A DNA stretch of 33,476 nt from a bacterium (GTDB lineage Bacteria; Patescibacteriota; Saccharimonadia; Saccharimonadales; SZUA-47). The DNA lies in assembly GCA_009923445.1 (NCBI GenBank), contig RFTN01000015.1:1-33476 (forward strand). Direction: 5' to 3'. Position numbers and translations under genes: made by a program. Below, one piece after another: positions 18,183 through 28,630 of the stretch. Positions within the stretch are counted from its first letter, which is position 1. Each line of letters starts with the position of its first letter. The notes beneath the pieces were generated by a model. That model ran no database searches. It was not told where the DNA came from and was given only the letters and a program-made list of their open reading frames with translations.

Positions 18183-18277
18183 GCTTATAGTATGGCAAAA
18201 AATCCATATTTTTACTGACGTAAAATACACATAATTTATTAGCCTGTAACGCGTTTTTTATTTTTACTTTAAGTGAA

Positions 18278-18853
18278 CTATATTTTTAGTGCACTAATCA
18301 CATTGGTATAAAATTGTTTTAAATCGTTTGATTCGTTGGTAATAAATATGTCGCAACGTGTTTTGACATCAGCAAGACTCAGTGTTGCGCTATCACCGGT
18401 GTAATGCATCTCGGCTTCTTGATCGGCAACAAACTGATCGAATGTCTTATTGTCTTCGGCGCCCCTGCCACGTTCAACAGCTTGTATGCGGTCATACCGC
18501 ACCCTAGGGTTGGCGTCGAGCCATATCATTTGGCCGCCCAGCTCGTGTACCCTATCGGCCTCGCCCGGGTTACGTAAACTTGCCATTACTAGGCCGCTAT
18601 AAGCTACATCGCCACCCTCGCTACTGTACATCTCAATTGATTTATCTACTAACACTCCATGGCCGTGTTCACGCCGCCACTCTGCACTAATGGTGCGCAA
18701 AGCTTCACGCTCTACAGGCAACCCGCGCCTGCGCGCTTCGTTGCGCAATAGCTCAGTGACGCTCACAAACAAAAAATTATACTCTTTGGCTAAATACTCA
18801 CCTAAGCTGTCTTTACCACTACCGTTCGTGCCCGAAATTCCAAACAAAATCAT
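18278..18853 (-). CDS. P-loop nucleotide/dephospho-CoA kinase-like protein
   Basis: ILFGISGTNGSGKDSLGEYLAKEY Walker A; RYDRIQAVERGR lid-like segment; ATGA overlap with upstream gene. Confidence 0.78.
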   Translation of the reverse strand: MILFGISGTNGSGKDSLGEYLAKEYNFLFVSVTELLRNEARRRGLPVEREALRTISAEWRREHGHGVLVDKSIEMYSSEGGDVAYSGLVMASLRNPGEADRVHELGGQMIWLDANPRVRYDRIQAVERGRGAEDNKTFDQFVADQEAEMHYTGDSATLSLADVKTRCDIFITNESNDLKQFYTNVISALKI

Positions 18854-19278
18854 ACTTCTTGGGTTTTTCCAGGGTGTGCCTGCATTACATTAGTGATATA
18901 TGATTTTTTCTTTGTAGCATCAGGGAATGGACCTGGATATCCAATGGTATGAGCAACAACCAGACGAAAATTACGTAGTACATTAAATCCCGCTGCACTT
19001 AGGCCAGCGAGAGCTATTAATCTATTGCCACTCATCATTCCTGCTAAACCAATAGCACCTGCAGACATGCTGATGTATGCCGTTTTTTTCAATTTAGCAC
19101 CAGAATCCTCAACGTATGATCTATTTCCTTCTTCTTGACGCCCGTAAATATTGCTGATTTCGCTTAGTCTTTCATATGCTAATGGCGCCAAATCTGGGTT
19201 GTCTTGCATAGCTAGCCGATTGACTTCGTCTAGTTCTTTTGGATCGAATAGTTTTTCTAAAGCTGTATTGTCGCCCAT
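18850..19278 (-). CDS. Hypothetical protein with hydrophobic central region
   Basis: Same-strand ORF coupled to the kinase gene; ISMSAGAIGLAGMMSGNRLIALAGLSAAGF. Confidence 0.65.
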   Translation of the reverse strand: MGDNTALEKLFDPKELDEVNRLAMQDNPDLAPLAYERLSEISNIYGRQEEGNRSYVEDSGAKLKKTAYISMSAGAIGLAGMMSGNRLIALAGLSAAGFNVLRNFRLVVAHTIGYPGPFPDATKKKSYITNVMQAHPGKTQEV

Positions 19279-19299
19279 AATAAACCTATACTATTTCAT

Positions 19300-20418
19300 T
19301 TACTTTAAGTAGTCCATCAACTTACGGCTATCTTTGTGCTTGCGTAGTTTTGCAAGTGCTTTAGCCTCGATTTGCCTAATACGCTCACGAGTAACACTAA
19401 ACTCTTGGCCTACCTCTTCTAGGGTATGACTTTTGCCGTCTTCTAGACCAAAACGTAGTTTAAGAATTTTTTGTTCACGGTCAGTGAGGCCACTTAGCAG
19501 TGCCTTAACGTGTTCTTTAAGTAGCTGGTTTGTTGCAGATTCCTCTGGGCTAATAGTATCTTCGTCTTCGATAAAATCGCCCAAAACACTATCTTCTTCG
19601 TCGTCACGCACACTAGCATCAAGACTACTAATGTCTTGCTTGATTTTCATAATATGCTCGACTTTGTCGACATCTATTTCCATTGCTTGTGCTATTTCGT
19701 CGTTGGTCGGTTCACGGTTAAGTTCTTGCGTTAAGCGCCGTTGGGTACGCAGTAGCTTGTTTATGGTTTCTACCATGTGCACCGGTATACGTATAGTACG
19801 TGCTTGGTCGGCTATTGCGCGCGTAATTGCCTGGCGAATCCACCACGTAGCATAGGTACTAAACTTAAAGCCCTTGTCTGGATCAAATTTTTCGACAGCA
19901 CGCAGCAATCCTGTGTTACCTTCTTGAATTAAATCGAGTAAATCAAGTCCGCGACCAACATATCGCTTTGCGATGCTAACCACTAAACGCATATTTGCTT
20001 CGGCCATTTGGTCTTTGGCGTCTTTGTCGCCTGCAACTACACGCTGTGCAAGCGCAAGTTCTTCGGCCGATGTAAGTAGTGGAATCTTGCCAATTTCACG
20101 CAAGTACAAACGAACTGAGTCGTCGGCAATGTCGTCTAGGTACATTTTTTCGTCAATGATAATTTCTTCACCATCATCAATAGCCCACTCGTCGCTAAGC
20201 TCTTCGAGTTTTGGTTCACTAACGCCTGAGATTTCGATTTTGGCTTCTGCAAGTTCGCCGTAAAGCGTATCAAGCATATCCACATTTTCGGGTATGTCTG
20301 CTATTGCTTTGTAAATGTCTTTTTGATCAATTTTGCCTTCTTTTTTTGCTTTTTCTAATAGTGTTTCGCGCGCCAACTCTAATGCATCCTGTTTGGCTTT
20401 TTTAGCATCTTCTCCCAT
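19300..20418 (-). CDS. rpoD: RNA polymerase primary sigma factor (sigma-70)
   Basis: Region 1.2 [16 protein letters not shown], region 2 [76 protein letters not shown], region 4 [16 protein letters not shown]. Confidence 0.97.
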   Translation of the reverse strand: MGEDAKKAKQDALELARETLLEKAKKEGKIDQKDIYKAIADIPENVDMLDTLYGELAEAKIEISGVSEPKLEELSDEWAIDDGEEIIIDEKMYLDDIADDSVRLYLREIGKIPLLTSAEELALAQRVVAGDKDAKDQMAEANMRLVVSIAKRYVGRGLDLLDLIQEGNTGLLRAVEKFDPDKGFKFSTYATWWIRQAITRAIADQARTIRIPVHMVETINKLLRTQRRLTQELNREPTNDEIAQAMEIDVDKVEHIMKIKQDISSLDASVRDDEEDSVLGDFIEDEDTISPEESATNQLLKEHVKALLSGLTDREQKILKLRFGLEDGKSHTLEEVGQEFSVTRERIRQIEAKALAKLRKHKDSRKLMDYLK

Positions 20419-20445
20419 GTATGGCCTTTCATAACGTTATAATTA

Positions 20446-22179
20446 CTATGTTTGATAGAGTTTTGTAAGCTCGTCGAGATGTTTAAGCTTTTCTAAAACT
20501 GCGGCTTCGTCGGTATGTATATTTTTTAGCAGATCATTTTTTTTGTTTTTTACGTACTCTGTTACCAGCCGTGCTAGCAGTCGCTCTAATTGATAGTGCA
20601 GTTCTGCTTCTTCGGATTTTTGGTAGAGTTCTTCAGATAGAAGTACTAACATTTTGACATAATCATCGATTTTATTCAAGTCAGCCTGTTTTGGGGCATT
20701 TTGTTCGGCCTGCAAGAGCATTGTTTGTAGCTGTTTAGCGCTTTCTTGAATAAACATATCCTCTGGTAATCCAGCCAAAATAGCGCGTAAGTTTTTATGC
20801 CCGTATACAATCGCCATAAGATGCTGTTCGAGCTTGATGCGCTCTTGCATTGAATTTTCATCTGTTACAACGTGGGTTTGTTTTAGTCTTTTTGCAGCGG
20901 GAGCCTTGGTTGAGTGTAGTTTTTGCACCAAAGCGTCTGACGACACACCAATTTTGTGTGCAAGAAGTTGTACATAGTGGTCTTGTTCTACCGGGTCTTG
21001 CAAACGAGCAATAATTTTTAGCACCGCGTCGGTTAGCTGCCGTTTACCTATAGCCGACTGTATGTCTAGTTGTGAGCTATACCTGTCGATTAACCAATCT
21101 ATGACGTACTGAGGACTATTAATAGCAGCTTGCCATAATTCTGGGTCCTTTAGTATTAACTCGTCGGGGTCTTTAGCGCCTTTTATGGTAATCATCTGCA
21201 GCGTAACACCTGCATCATTCGCAAGATCAATGGCACGCTCGGCAGCGTTTTGCCCGGCGCTATCACCATCAAAACAAAGTCGTATGTCGCTAGTAAAGCG
21301 CTTGAGTGCTTTTAGGTGCTGTTGTGTCATAGCAGTACCTGCTGTGGCAACCACGTTTTTAACACCAGCTTGATGGCTGGCAATAACGTCTAAGTTCCCC
21401 TCGACAATAACGACAAAGCCTAATTTACGAATATACTCTTTTGCCATGTGCAAGGCGTAGGCCTGTCGACCCTTGTCATACAGCACGGTTGCCGGAGTAT
21501 TGATGTATTTAGGAGAATTATCATCGGGCGTAAGTTGGCGAGCAGTAAACCCAACAACTGCACCCTGCTGATCGCACAACGGAATCATAAGCCTACCCCG
21601 AAACATATCAAAAACGTCTTGGCCACGCGAGGCAACAAGACCCGTTTTTTTTAGCTCATCAATAGTAAACGATTTATTTACTAAATACATTACTAAATCT
21701 TTGCCACCAGTTGGGCTATAGCCGAGCCTAAAATCTATAATTGTCTGTTTACTAAACTGACGTTTATTGCGAACATATTCGAGTGCTTGGGTATTTTGAG
21801 TAAGAGCGCGTTGGTAAAAAGTTGCTGCGAGTTCTAGTGCCCTGTGTAGTCTCTCTTTTTGCTGCGTACTGTCTTGTGTTGAGGTTTTCGCAGTTCGGTA
21901 CTGTGCTAAATCTACACCAGCCTTACGAGCTAAATGTTCGAGCGTAGCTTTAAAATCGAGCCCTTCAACTTCCATAATAAAGCCAAATACATCGCCACCC
22001 TTACCGCTACTAAAGTCGTGCCATATTTGCTTTTCGGGGCTAACCACAAAACTTGGTGTTTTTTCATTAGCAAATGGGCTAAGGCCCTTAAAGTTACGGC
22101 CCGCCCGCTTTAGCTGAACATACTCAGCAACTACGTCTTCAATAGACAGCTTATCTTTTATGTCTTGCACGGCATCCAT
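20446..22179 (-). CDS. dnaG: DNA primase with degenerate zinc-binding domain
   Basis: EKTPSFVVSPEKQIWHDFSSGKGGDVFGFIMEVEGLDF; TOPRIM VIVEGNLDVIASHQAGVKNVVATAGTAMTQQHLKAL..IRLCFDGDSAGQNAAERA. Start refined to MDAVQ at 22179. Confidence 0.95.
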   Translation of the reverse strand: MDAVQDIKDKLSIEDVVAEYVQLKRAGRNFKGLSPFANEKTPSFVVSPEKQIWHDFSSGKGGDVFGFIMEVEGLDFKATLEHLARKAGVDLAQYRTAKTSTQDSTQQKERLHRALELAATFYQRALTQNTQALEYVRNKRQFSKQTIIDFRLGYSPTGGKDLVMYLVNKSFTIDELKKTGLVASRGQDVFDMFRGRLMIPLCDQQGAVVGFTARQLTPDDNSPKYINTPATVLYDKGRQAYALHMAKEYIRKLGFVVIVEGNLDVIASHQAGVKNVVATAGTAMTQQHLKALKRFTSDIRLCFDGDSAGQNAAERAIDLANDAGVTLQMITIKGAKDPDELILKDPELWQAAINSPQYVIDWLIDRYSSQLDIQSAIGKRQLTDAVLKIIARLQDPVEQDHYVQLLAHKIGVSSDALVQKLHSTKAPAAKRLKQTHVVTDENSMQERIKLEQHLMAIVYGHKNLRAILAGLPEDMFIQESAKQLQTMLLQAEQNAPKQADLNKIDDYVKMLVLLSEELYQKSEEAELHYQLERLLARLVTEYVKNKKNDLLKNIHTDEAAVLEKLKHLDELTKLYQT

Positions 22180-22244
22180 ATACATATGGTAACCTGATTG
22201 CCTAGTGCGGTACAGCGTAAGCGTAATAATGATATGATATATTC

Positions 22245-22853
22245 ATGGATCCACAACAAAATCTGCCCCTGCAGCCAAATCAATATGATTTTTTGAATTC
22301 GCAGCCCGCAAAAAACAAATCGCCCTTTAGCGGTGGAAGCCAAAAACAAAAAACTCTCATTTTTATTTTGTTTCTGCTTTTCGTAACGACCGTTATTGTT
22401 ACCGCACTAGTCGTGTTTAGGCAAATTACTAAAAAAGATTATTCACTCTATAAACAGCTACTACAGCAGCAGACTGAAATTATTCGTATTGCAGATGCTG
22501 GCACTACAAAAGCAAAAGATATTTCTGTTAAAAACTATAGCGCTACACTAGCAACAGTTACCAAAAGCGAAAAAAATGACACGCTTGCTTATTTAAACTT
22601 AGCTAACGTAAAAATAAATACAAAAATACTCGATGCCACAAAAGATGCTAACAACGATAAACTACTCAGCTCTGCTGAAGCAAATAATCAGTATGACGCT
22701 AAACTTACTGAGTTGCTTAATTCACTCGTTAGCGCATACCAAAAAGATATAAATTCAGCGTCGGTTAGTAGTGCCTCAAAAACCGAAAAAGCACTAGTTA
22801 TTAAACTACAAAACAACGCTAAGATTCTTGTTGGCACAGCACCGAAGCCTTAG
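22245..22853 (+). CDS. Hypothetical single-pass membrane protein
   Basis: TLIFILFLLFVTTVIVTALVVF TM segment followed by a Lys/Asn/Ala-rich soluble region; TATGAT 6 nt upstream of ATG. Confidence 0.72.
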   Translation: MDPQQNLPLQPNQYDFLNSQPAKNKSPFSGGSQKQKTLIFILFLLFVTTVIVTALVVFRQITKKDYSLYKQLLQQQTEIIRIADAGTTKAKDISVKNYSATLATVTKSEKNDTLAYLNLANVKINTKILDATKDANNDKLLSSAEANNQYDAKLTELLNSLVSAYQKDINSASVSSASKTEKALVIKLQNNAKILVGTAPKP

Positions 22854-23189
22854 CTACTCGCCGACCACTAAATTATAACTGTGCAGAACAAGCCCCTGTA
22901 CTTCTTCCCAGGGCAGTTCGTCGCCGCCAAGTACAATCGTGTTCCAATGCTTTTTATTTAGGTGGTAACCAGGCATTACACTCACATATTTTTCGCGCAA
23001 TATGTCGGCTAACTGCGGGTCACATTTTAAACTTACTTGCAGTGGTGTTTTATTTTCGGGTATAAGCGCAAACATTTTTTCATCGTTGCCTACTGGCACC
23101 TTATACACTGCAACATCTTCTCCAAACGGGTAGGTTAGCTTTGCGTTAGGTAAACTTAAGATGTGTTCTTCTAATTCTTTTCGGGTCAT
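22854..23189 (-). CDS. MmcQ/YjbR family protein
   Basis: LSLPNAKLTYPFGEDVAVYKVPVGNDEKMFALI...LQVSLKCDPQLADILREKYVSVMPGYHLNKKHWNTI. Confidence 0.88.
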   Translation of the reverse strand: MTRKELEEHILSLPNAKLTYPFGEDVAVYKVPVGNDEKMFALIPENKTPLQVSLKCDPQLADILREKYVSVMPGYHLNKKHWNTIVLGGDELPWEEVQGLVLHSYNLVVGE

Positions 23190-23743
23190 TTTTTATCAGC
23201 AAACCAGTCTAGGTAATATTGAAGTTCGGCAATGCTTGCTTGTACGTCCTCGAATGCGCGGTGCGCACTATCTTTTTCGAACACTTCGCCGTATTTAGCC
23301 TGCATTAACACCTTAAAGCTACTGACATCAAGCATGCGGTAATGTAGTTTTAGTTCAAGCTCTTTCATGTGATGCTTTATAAAATTGCGGTCGTTGTGAA
23401 TACTATTACCAGATAATACGGCTGGTTCTGCACCAAAATACTGCTCTATAAGTGCAACTATCTCGGCTTCGGCAACAGCTAGTGGTTTTGCGCCCTCAAG
23501 ATTTTTAATGAAGTCATCACGGTTTTGTGGGTAGCCCTGCCACCATACATTTTTTTGTATACGTTCAAGTACTGTTGCTTTATCTTGCTTTACACGCGTC
23601 TCGTAGGTAGCAAGTGTCTGCAGCTGCGCATCGGTTATTTCGACAGCAATTTCTAAAATAACATCTTTCTCGACATCAAGACCAGTCATTTCTAAATCGA
23701 GCCACAAAAATTTTGTTGGCAGCGCTGATTTATCTATTTCCAT
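23186..23743 (-). CDS. orn: Oligoribonuclease
   Basis: KFLWLDLEMTGLDVEKDVILEIAVEITD, SGNSIHNDRNFIKHHMKELELKLHYRMLDVSSFK, HRAFEDVQASIAELQYY (DEDDh). Start refined to 23743. Confidence 0.93.
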   Translation of the reverse strand: MEIDKSALPTKFLWLDLEMTGLDVEKDVILEIAVEITDAQLQTLATYETRVKQDKATVLERIQKNVWWQGYPQNRDDFIKNLEGAKPLAVAEAEIVALIEQYFGAEPAVLSGNSIHNDRNFIKHHMKELELKLHYRMLDVSSFKVLMQAKYGEVFEKDSAHRAFEDVQASIAELQYYLDWFADKK

Positions 23744-23795
23744 ATATATAGGATACAGCATGCGCACACTAATAGGATAAAAACCCGCTAACCAG

Positions 23796-25022
23796 TTACT
23801 GCCCCAGCTGTTTACTCACTTCTGACCAGTTTAAACGATCTTCGACTGCTTTTTGCACTTCTGGCGTCGCTTTGTGAGTTACTTTTCGAGCACCATTTTG
23901 GTTGGCTACAGGTGTATAGAATAGTTTAAGATTTACCTTTTTAAGCCCCAGTTGTTGTGCCTGTACTAGGCAAGAGTCTTTAAAAGCTTGGCAACTATTG
24001 CCGATCGCCAGCCACTTAGCGACGTTATCGTCATAAGGTATCGTTATTAATGTATCTATGCTAACCCCCCGCTGCGTCTCGGCATCGATTTGGTCGAAAA
24101 TAAAGTTACCAAGGCTATATACGATAAGTTTGCCTTTATACACTTCGCTATCTTGAACCCAATGAGGGTTGTTTGCTAAGACAAACTCTGCCCCAGTATC
24201 AATAATTTGCTTCGCGATTGTTCGCTGCCCTTCACTTGCACTCGGCTGGTACTCGTTACCAATTTCGGCAAAGGCAAAAACCGGCATAACGGCTGCGTAC
24301 TTTTTAGCAACTGCCAGCTCTGCCTCTGTTGGGCCGCGGTTGTAGTTAAAGTAGTGCCACCCGCAAAATGCAATTGGCAGGCTAGCCCTTTGTTCTGTTT
24401 TATCTTGTTTTTGAATGCGTACTGGCAGTGCAATAACTTCGCAAATGTCGCTTAAAATTGTTGGGTCATAGTTACCAAAATACTGAGCTCCAGCTTCTTG
24501 CAAATATTTTCTGGTAGACGCAATACCCTCTTGTCCACCTTGGTTGTCGGTGTGGTTGTTGGCAAGGTCAAATATATTAAAATACTTTGTCAGGCCTGGT
24601 AAAAACTCAGGGCGACAGTTAAACACTAAGTTACTAATTTGCAATTCGTATAGGACGACATTGTTCGTAATGGGGCATTCAAAATCTGTCGACCAGCCGT
24701 CATATGCACTATGGTTAAAGGTATCTAACTGGCTAAATGGCTGGTTATAATCACCTTGTGCGTATTTTTCGACGGCCCGAGCAATGACCACGGTGCCATT
24801 AAACAAATATTTACCTTGCACACTGCTAATGGTTTGCTGCTGTACGGGCGGCTGTTCTACGTTGTAGATTTGTGACTTTGGTTTTGGAGATTGCCAACTT
24901 TTGGCAAACAATATCCCGCTAATCACAAACAAAACTACAAAAACGATACCAATGCCTACAACCATTGCCCAGCGCTTTTTTCTGCGTGCATCTTCTACAT
25001 CTGATGGTGCTACGTATTCCAT
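23796..25022 (-). CDS. CapA-family (PGA_cap) membrane-anchored protein
   Basis: N-terminal TM; FDLANNHTDNQGGQEGIASTRKYL; FVLANNPHWVQDSEVYKGKLIVYSLGNFIFDQ. Confidence 0.88.
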   Translation of the reverse strand: MEYVAPSDVEDARRKKRWAMVVGIGIVFVVLFVISGILFAKSWQSPKPKSQIYNVEQPPVQQQTISSVQGKYLFNGTVVIARAVEKYAQGDYNQPFSQLDTFNHSAYDGWSTDFECPITNNVVLYELQISNLVFNCRPEFLPGLTKYFNIFDLANNHTDNQGGQEGIASTRKYLQEAGAQYFGNYDPTILSDICEVIALPVRIQKQDKTEQRASLPIAFCGWHYFNYNRGPTEAELAVAKKYAAVMPVFAFAEIGNEYQPSASEGQRTIAKQIIDTGAEFVLANNPHWVQDSEVYKGKLIVYSLGNFIFDQIDAETQRGVSIDTLITIPYDDNVAKWLAIGNSCQAFKDSCLVQAQQLGLKKVNLKLFYTPVANQNGARKVTHKATPEVQKAVEDRLNWSEVSKQLGQ

Positions 25023-25024
25023 AG

Positions 25025-25399
25025 TTACTGTTTTGGCTTAAAATCCAGACTTGCTGAATTTATACAAAAACGTTGCCCCGTTGGCTGGTCGTGCGCATCA
25101 TCAAATAAATGGCCTAGGTGACCGCCGCAGCTTTTGCAGACAACTTCAGTACGAACCATTCCGTGTGATATATCAGTTACCAACTCGACCGCATCTTCGG
25201 CCTTTGGCTTATAAAAACTAGGCCAGCCACTGCCACTATCGAATTTGGTGTCAGACATAAAAAGCTCAGCATCACAATTAGCACACGTATACGCACCAGA
25301 CTCATCATTATGCAATAGCGCTCCGCTAAAGGGCGCCTCGGTCGCTTTGTTAAATAAAACATCTTTTTGCTCGGTTGTAAGCTTAGGATTTTGCTGCAT
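25025..25399 (-). CDS. msrB: Peptide-methionine (R)-S-oxide reductase
   Basis: YTCANCDAELFMSDTKFDSGSGWPSFYKP...EVVCKSCGGHLGHLFDDAHDQPTGQRFCINSASLDF. Confidence 0.95.
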   Translation of the reverse strand: MQQNPKLTTEQKDVLFNKATEAPFSGALLHNDESGAYTCANCDAELFMSDTKFDSGSGWPSFYKPKAEDAVELVTDISHGMVRTEVVCKSCGGHLGHLFDDAHDQPTGQRFCINSASLDFKPKQ

Positions 25400-25769
25400 G
25401 TTTTTCTTTATTTGGGTTGCGCCATTTAGCCGGCTCACCCTTTTTTGTACAAATTTGAATAAGTAGTAGTGTACAGGCTGTAAGCCAAAATAGTGCCGAC
25501 ATTAAGTACACATTTGACTCAATATTTGGGTCACACGTTGTTTGTATGCCTTGTGAAATAACATTTTGACAATACTGATCACCCTTGTACAAAAAAGAAA
25601 CATACAATAACGGCGCTAACCCAATAACTAGCATTGTTACTAACGCGGCCCAGCCCTGCCACTTAACAGGCAATCCCCAGCCGTATCCTCGCTTTTTAGC
25701 CGGAAACCAAATATCATTTGATGCCAATGGAGTCGTTGATTTTTTACTCATAGTATCCTTACTAAACAT
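25383..25769 (-). CDS. Hypothetical two-TM membrane protein
   Basis: GWAALVTMLVIGLAPLLYVSFLY and VYLMSALFWLTACTLLLIQI; overlaps the msrB start. Confidence 0.6.
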   Translation of the reverse strand: MFSKDTMSKKSTTPLASNDIWFPAKKRGYGWGLPVKWQGWAALVTMLVIGLAPLLYVSFLYKGDQYCQNVISQGIQTTCDPNIESNVYLMSALFWLTACTLLLIQICTKKGEPAKWRNPNKEKHAAKS

Positions 25770-25813
25770 AAGTATAAACCAGTTACGGTTGTGCGCAAAT
25801 TAGTTGCGGCTAC

Positions 25814-27019
25814 TTACTGTGCCTGCAACAGCCTTGTTATTGCTACCGCCAATGCTGCCTCTTTAAGGTTCATATGCTTGTCGATAGAGGCGTTATAGAT
25901 AGTCGCAACAGCATCTTGCAGCAATGAATAGAGTTTTGTGTTCACTTTAGTTAGCGACCAATGCTTATCATCTAAATTCTGTAACCATTCGAGGTAACTA
26001 ACAATCACCCCGCCTGAATTAGCCAAAATATCGGGCACTACAGTAATTCCCTGTTTTTCGAGTAGTTCATGTGCCTTATCATCAACTGGGCCATTGGCGA
26101 GTTCTAATACAAATTTAGCTTTAATTAGGTGGGCATTTTTAGACGTAACTACATCGCCAAGCGCCGCCAATACGAGCACGTCAACATCGCTAGATAATAA
26201 TTCTTCATTAGTAATTTTAATACCGGCTGGGTAGTGACGCAGTTGCTTTTTTTGCTTTTTGAAGTCGTCGAGTTCTGCTGGCCACAACCCATTTTTTTCA
26301 AAAACGCCACCGCTACTATCTGTTGCAGCAACCATTTGCCACTTTTTTTGTTCTTCTGCTGCTATAAGTCCAAAAAATGATCCGACGTTTCCAAACCCCT
26401 GAATACCGTAGGTAAGTTTTTTACCAGATAACCCCATGTGCTTTAAAAGCTCTGCCAAAACGATTACACCTCCGCGGCCTGTTGCTGCATCGCGACCTTC
26501 ACTACCGCCCTTACCCAAACTCTTACCAGTAAAACTAGCTTTAGTAGTGTCGCCTGTCAAATCTTCGTACTCTTCGACCATCCAATCAATTATTCGCGGA
26601 TCTGTGTTTACATCAGGGGCAGGCACATCTTTATAGGGACCAATATGTGGACTCAGGTGCTGCACATACTTGCGCGATAGCTCTTCTAGTTCTTCTATGG
26701 TTAATAGTTTTGGGTTAACCTGTATGCCACCCTTGCCGCCGCCAAGTGGAATATTAACTGCTGCTGTTTTTAGACTCATTAGTGTTGCAAGAGCTTGTAC
26801 TTCGCCTGAGTTAACCTCGGGGTGAAAACGAATACCACCTTTGTACGGGCCGCGTGCGTTACTATGCTGCATACGATACGCATTGTGCTTTTGGCCATTT
26901 TTTAACAATATCTCAAATTCGTGGCGGGCATTAACTTGCAATACTTTGTCTATTTGCTCTGGCGTTAGGTCAATTTTTTTACCGACTGCCTTAATCTGCT
27001 GATGAGTTGCGTGTAACAT
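25814..27019 (-). CDS. gdhA: Glu/Leu/Phe/Val dehydrogenase (glutamate dehydrogenase)
   Basis: YRMQHSNARGPYKGGIRFHPEVNSGEVQALATLMSLKTAAVNIPLGGGKGGI, IQGFGNVGSFFGLIAAEE; SD AGGAGG upstream of the ATG at 27019. Confidence 0.93.
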   Translation of the reverse strand: MLHATHQQIKAVGKKIDLTPEQIDKVLQVNARHEFEILLKNGQKHNAYRMQHSNARGPYKGGIRFHPEVNSGEVQALATLMSLKTAAVNIPLGGGKGGIQVNPKLLTIEELEELSRKYVQHLSPHIGPYKDVPAPDVNTDPRIIDWMVEEYEDLTGDTTKASFTGKSLGKGGSEGRDAATGRGGVIVLAELLKHMGLSGKKLTYGIQGFGNVGSFFGLIAAEEQKKWQMVAATDSSGGVFEKNGLWPAELDDFKKQKKQLRHYPAGIKITNEELLSSDVDVLVLAALGDVVTSKNAHLIKAKFVLELANGPVDDKAHELLEKQGITVVPDILANSGGVIVSYLEWLQNLDDKHWSLTKVNTKLYSLLQDAVATIYNASIDKHMNLKEAALAVAITRLLQAQ

Positions 27020-27099
27020 ATACTGCCTCCTACTAGTCTTATTGTACGCCTGAGCGGCAAACAAGAATGTAAATAAACAGTGTTATTTAGACACCGCTT

Positions 27100-28626
27100 T
27101 TAAGCTGTTAGCTCGGCATGTTCTCGGGGTGCTGTTATTGTTTTTTCATTAATAAAGTCAGTTGCCCGGTCACTAATAATTCGTTTGCGGTCTTGGTTCA
27201 TGCGAGCTAACAGACCAACCATTATTTTCATTCGCGGGTTACGAGCTAAACTTGCTTTGTGAGTTTCTATAAACCCCCAGTACAGTCCATCCCAAATATC
27301 ACACCAATCGTCTTTTTTGTACCAACTCATTTTTAACACATAGTTACTGCCACTCATATATGGCTTTGTCATCATAGAACCACCGTCGGCAAACTGACTC
27401 ATTCCATATACGTTTGGCACCATTACCCAGTCATAAGCGTCAATGCTCATTTCCATAAACCACCTATACACTTCGTTCGGGTCAATTTGGCTGACAAACA
27501 TTGCATTTCCTACAATCATAAGTCGTTCAATATGATGAATATACCCACTTGCTTGCACCTTGCGTATAACGTCATCTAGTGGCAGCAATCCAGTTGTGCC
27601 TTCGTACCAGTCGGATGTTAAGCATCTTTTGTGTTCAAACACGTTACCGTTACGTATTCGAACACCGCGCGTTTGGTACATGCCACGTACATATTCGCGC
27701 CAGCCCAATACTTGGCGAATAAAGCCTTCTAGGCTTTCTAGCGGAACCGGTGATTTTTCGTTTCTTGCAAGTACTGCACTAATAATCTGTTTCGGGTTGA
27801 GTAAGCCAATATTCAGTGCTGGCGTTAATGCGCTATGGTACACCCATGGCGCATGACCATCTATAGCATCTTCGTACGGACCAAATTCATCAAAACGCTG
27901 TTCTAAAAATTCTTCTAACCAAGCTTCGGCTTCGGCATGGCTTGTTGCCCAACAAAATTCAGTGTCTAGTCCAGGATTATTAGGAAAGTTTTTTTGCACA
28001 TAATGACGTGCTTCTTCAACGTATTCGTTGCTGCCGTATAGTTTAAAAGTGGGTGGTGTATGGTCTTTTGGCAGACGCTTTCTGTTTTCGGCATCAAAAC
28101 TCCATTTGCCACCAACTGGCTTATTGTTTTCATCAATGAGTATGTTCCACTTTTTGCGTTGCCACTGGTAAAAACTTGCAAACTGCGACTTTGTAGAAGT
28201 ACCGAAATAGCCAGCTACTTCGTGTCGTTTCAAAAAAAAATTTGGAGTATCTAGTATTTGTAGCACTGGAACTTTTGGTGCTGTTTTGGCGGCGGCCTGC
28301 AACCTTTTTAGTAATATGTCGTCAACCACATCGTATACAGTTGCTTGATCATAGCCTTTTAATTTTTGTACTATGTCTCCGCTGTTAACCATGTCTTTGT
28401 ATTCAATGTATTGAACATCATAACCAGCGGGCAGTAGAACTTCTTTTGTGTAGCGGCGCATACTGGCACGGTGCAACATAAGTTTTTGCTTATGAAACAT
28501 AACTGGGTACTTTTTGTCACTACCAAAATACAATGGGTCTTCTATAACAAAGACTGTTGTTATACCTTCTGGTAATAGTTCATTTTTAAAAAGCTGATGT
28601 GGATATACTAAATGTGCTGATTTCAT
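27100..28626 (-). CDS. Cryptochrome/photolyase family (deoxyribodipyrimidine photolyase-related) protein
   Basis: LVYPHQLFKNELLP..VFVIEDPLYFGSDKKYPVMFHKQKLMLHRASMRRY; GFIRQVLGWREYVRGMYQTRG; FMEMSIDAYDWVMVPNVYGMSQFADGGSMMTKPYMSGSNY. Confidence 0.93.
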   Translation of the reverse strand: MKSAHLVYPHQLFKNELLPEGITTVFVIEDPLYFGSDKKYPVMFHKQKLMLHRASMRRYTKEVLLPAGYDVQYIEYKDMVNSGDIVQKLKGYDQATVYDVVDDILLKRLQAAAKTAPKVPVLQILDTPNFFLKRHEVAGYFGTSTKSQFASFYQWQRKKWNILIDENNKPVGGKWSFDAENRKRLPKDHTPPTFKLYGSNEYVEEARHYVQKNFPNNPGLDTEFCWATSHAEAEAWLEEFLEQRFDEFGPYEDAIDGHAPWVYHSALTPALNIGLLNPKQIISAVLARNEKSPVPLESLEGFIRQVLGWREYVRGMYQTRGVRIRNGNVFEHKRCLTSDWYEGTTGLLPLDDVIRKVQASGYIHHIERLMIVGNAMFVSQIDPNEVYRWFMEMSIDAYDWVMVPNVYGMSQFADGGSMMTKPYMSGSNYVLKMSWYKKDDWCDIWDGLYWGFIETHKASLARNPRMKIMVGLLARMNQDRKRIISDRATDFINEKTITAPREHAELTA

Positions 28627-28630
28627 TATT

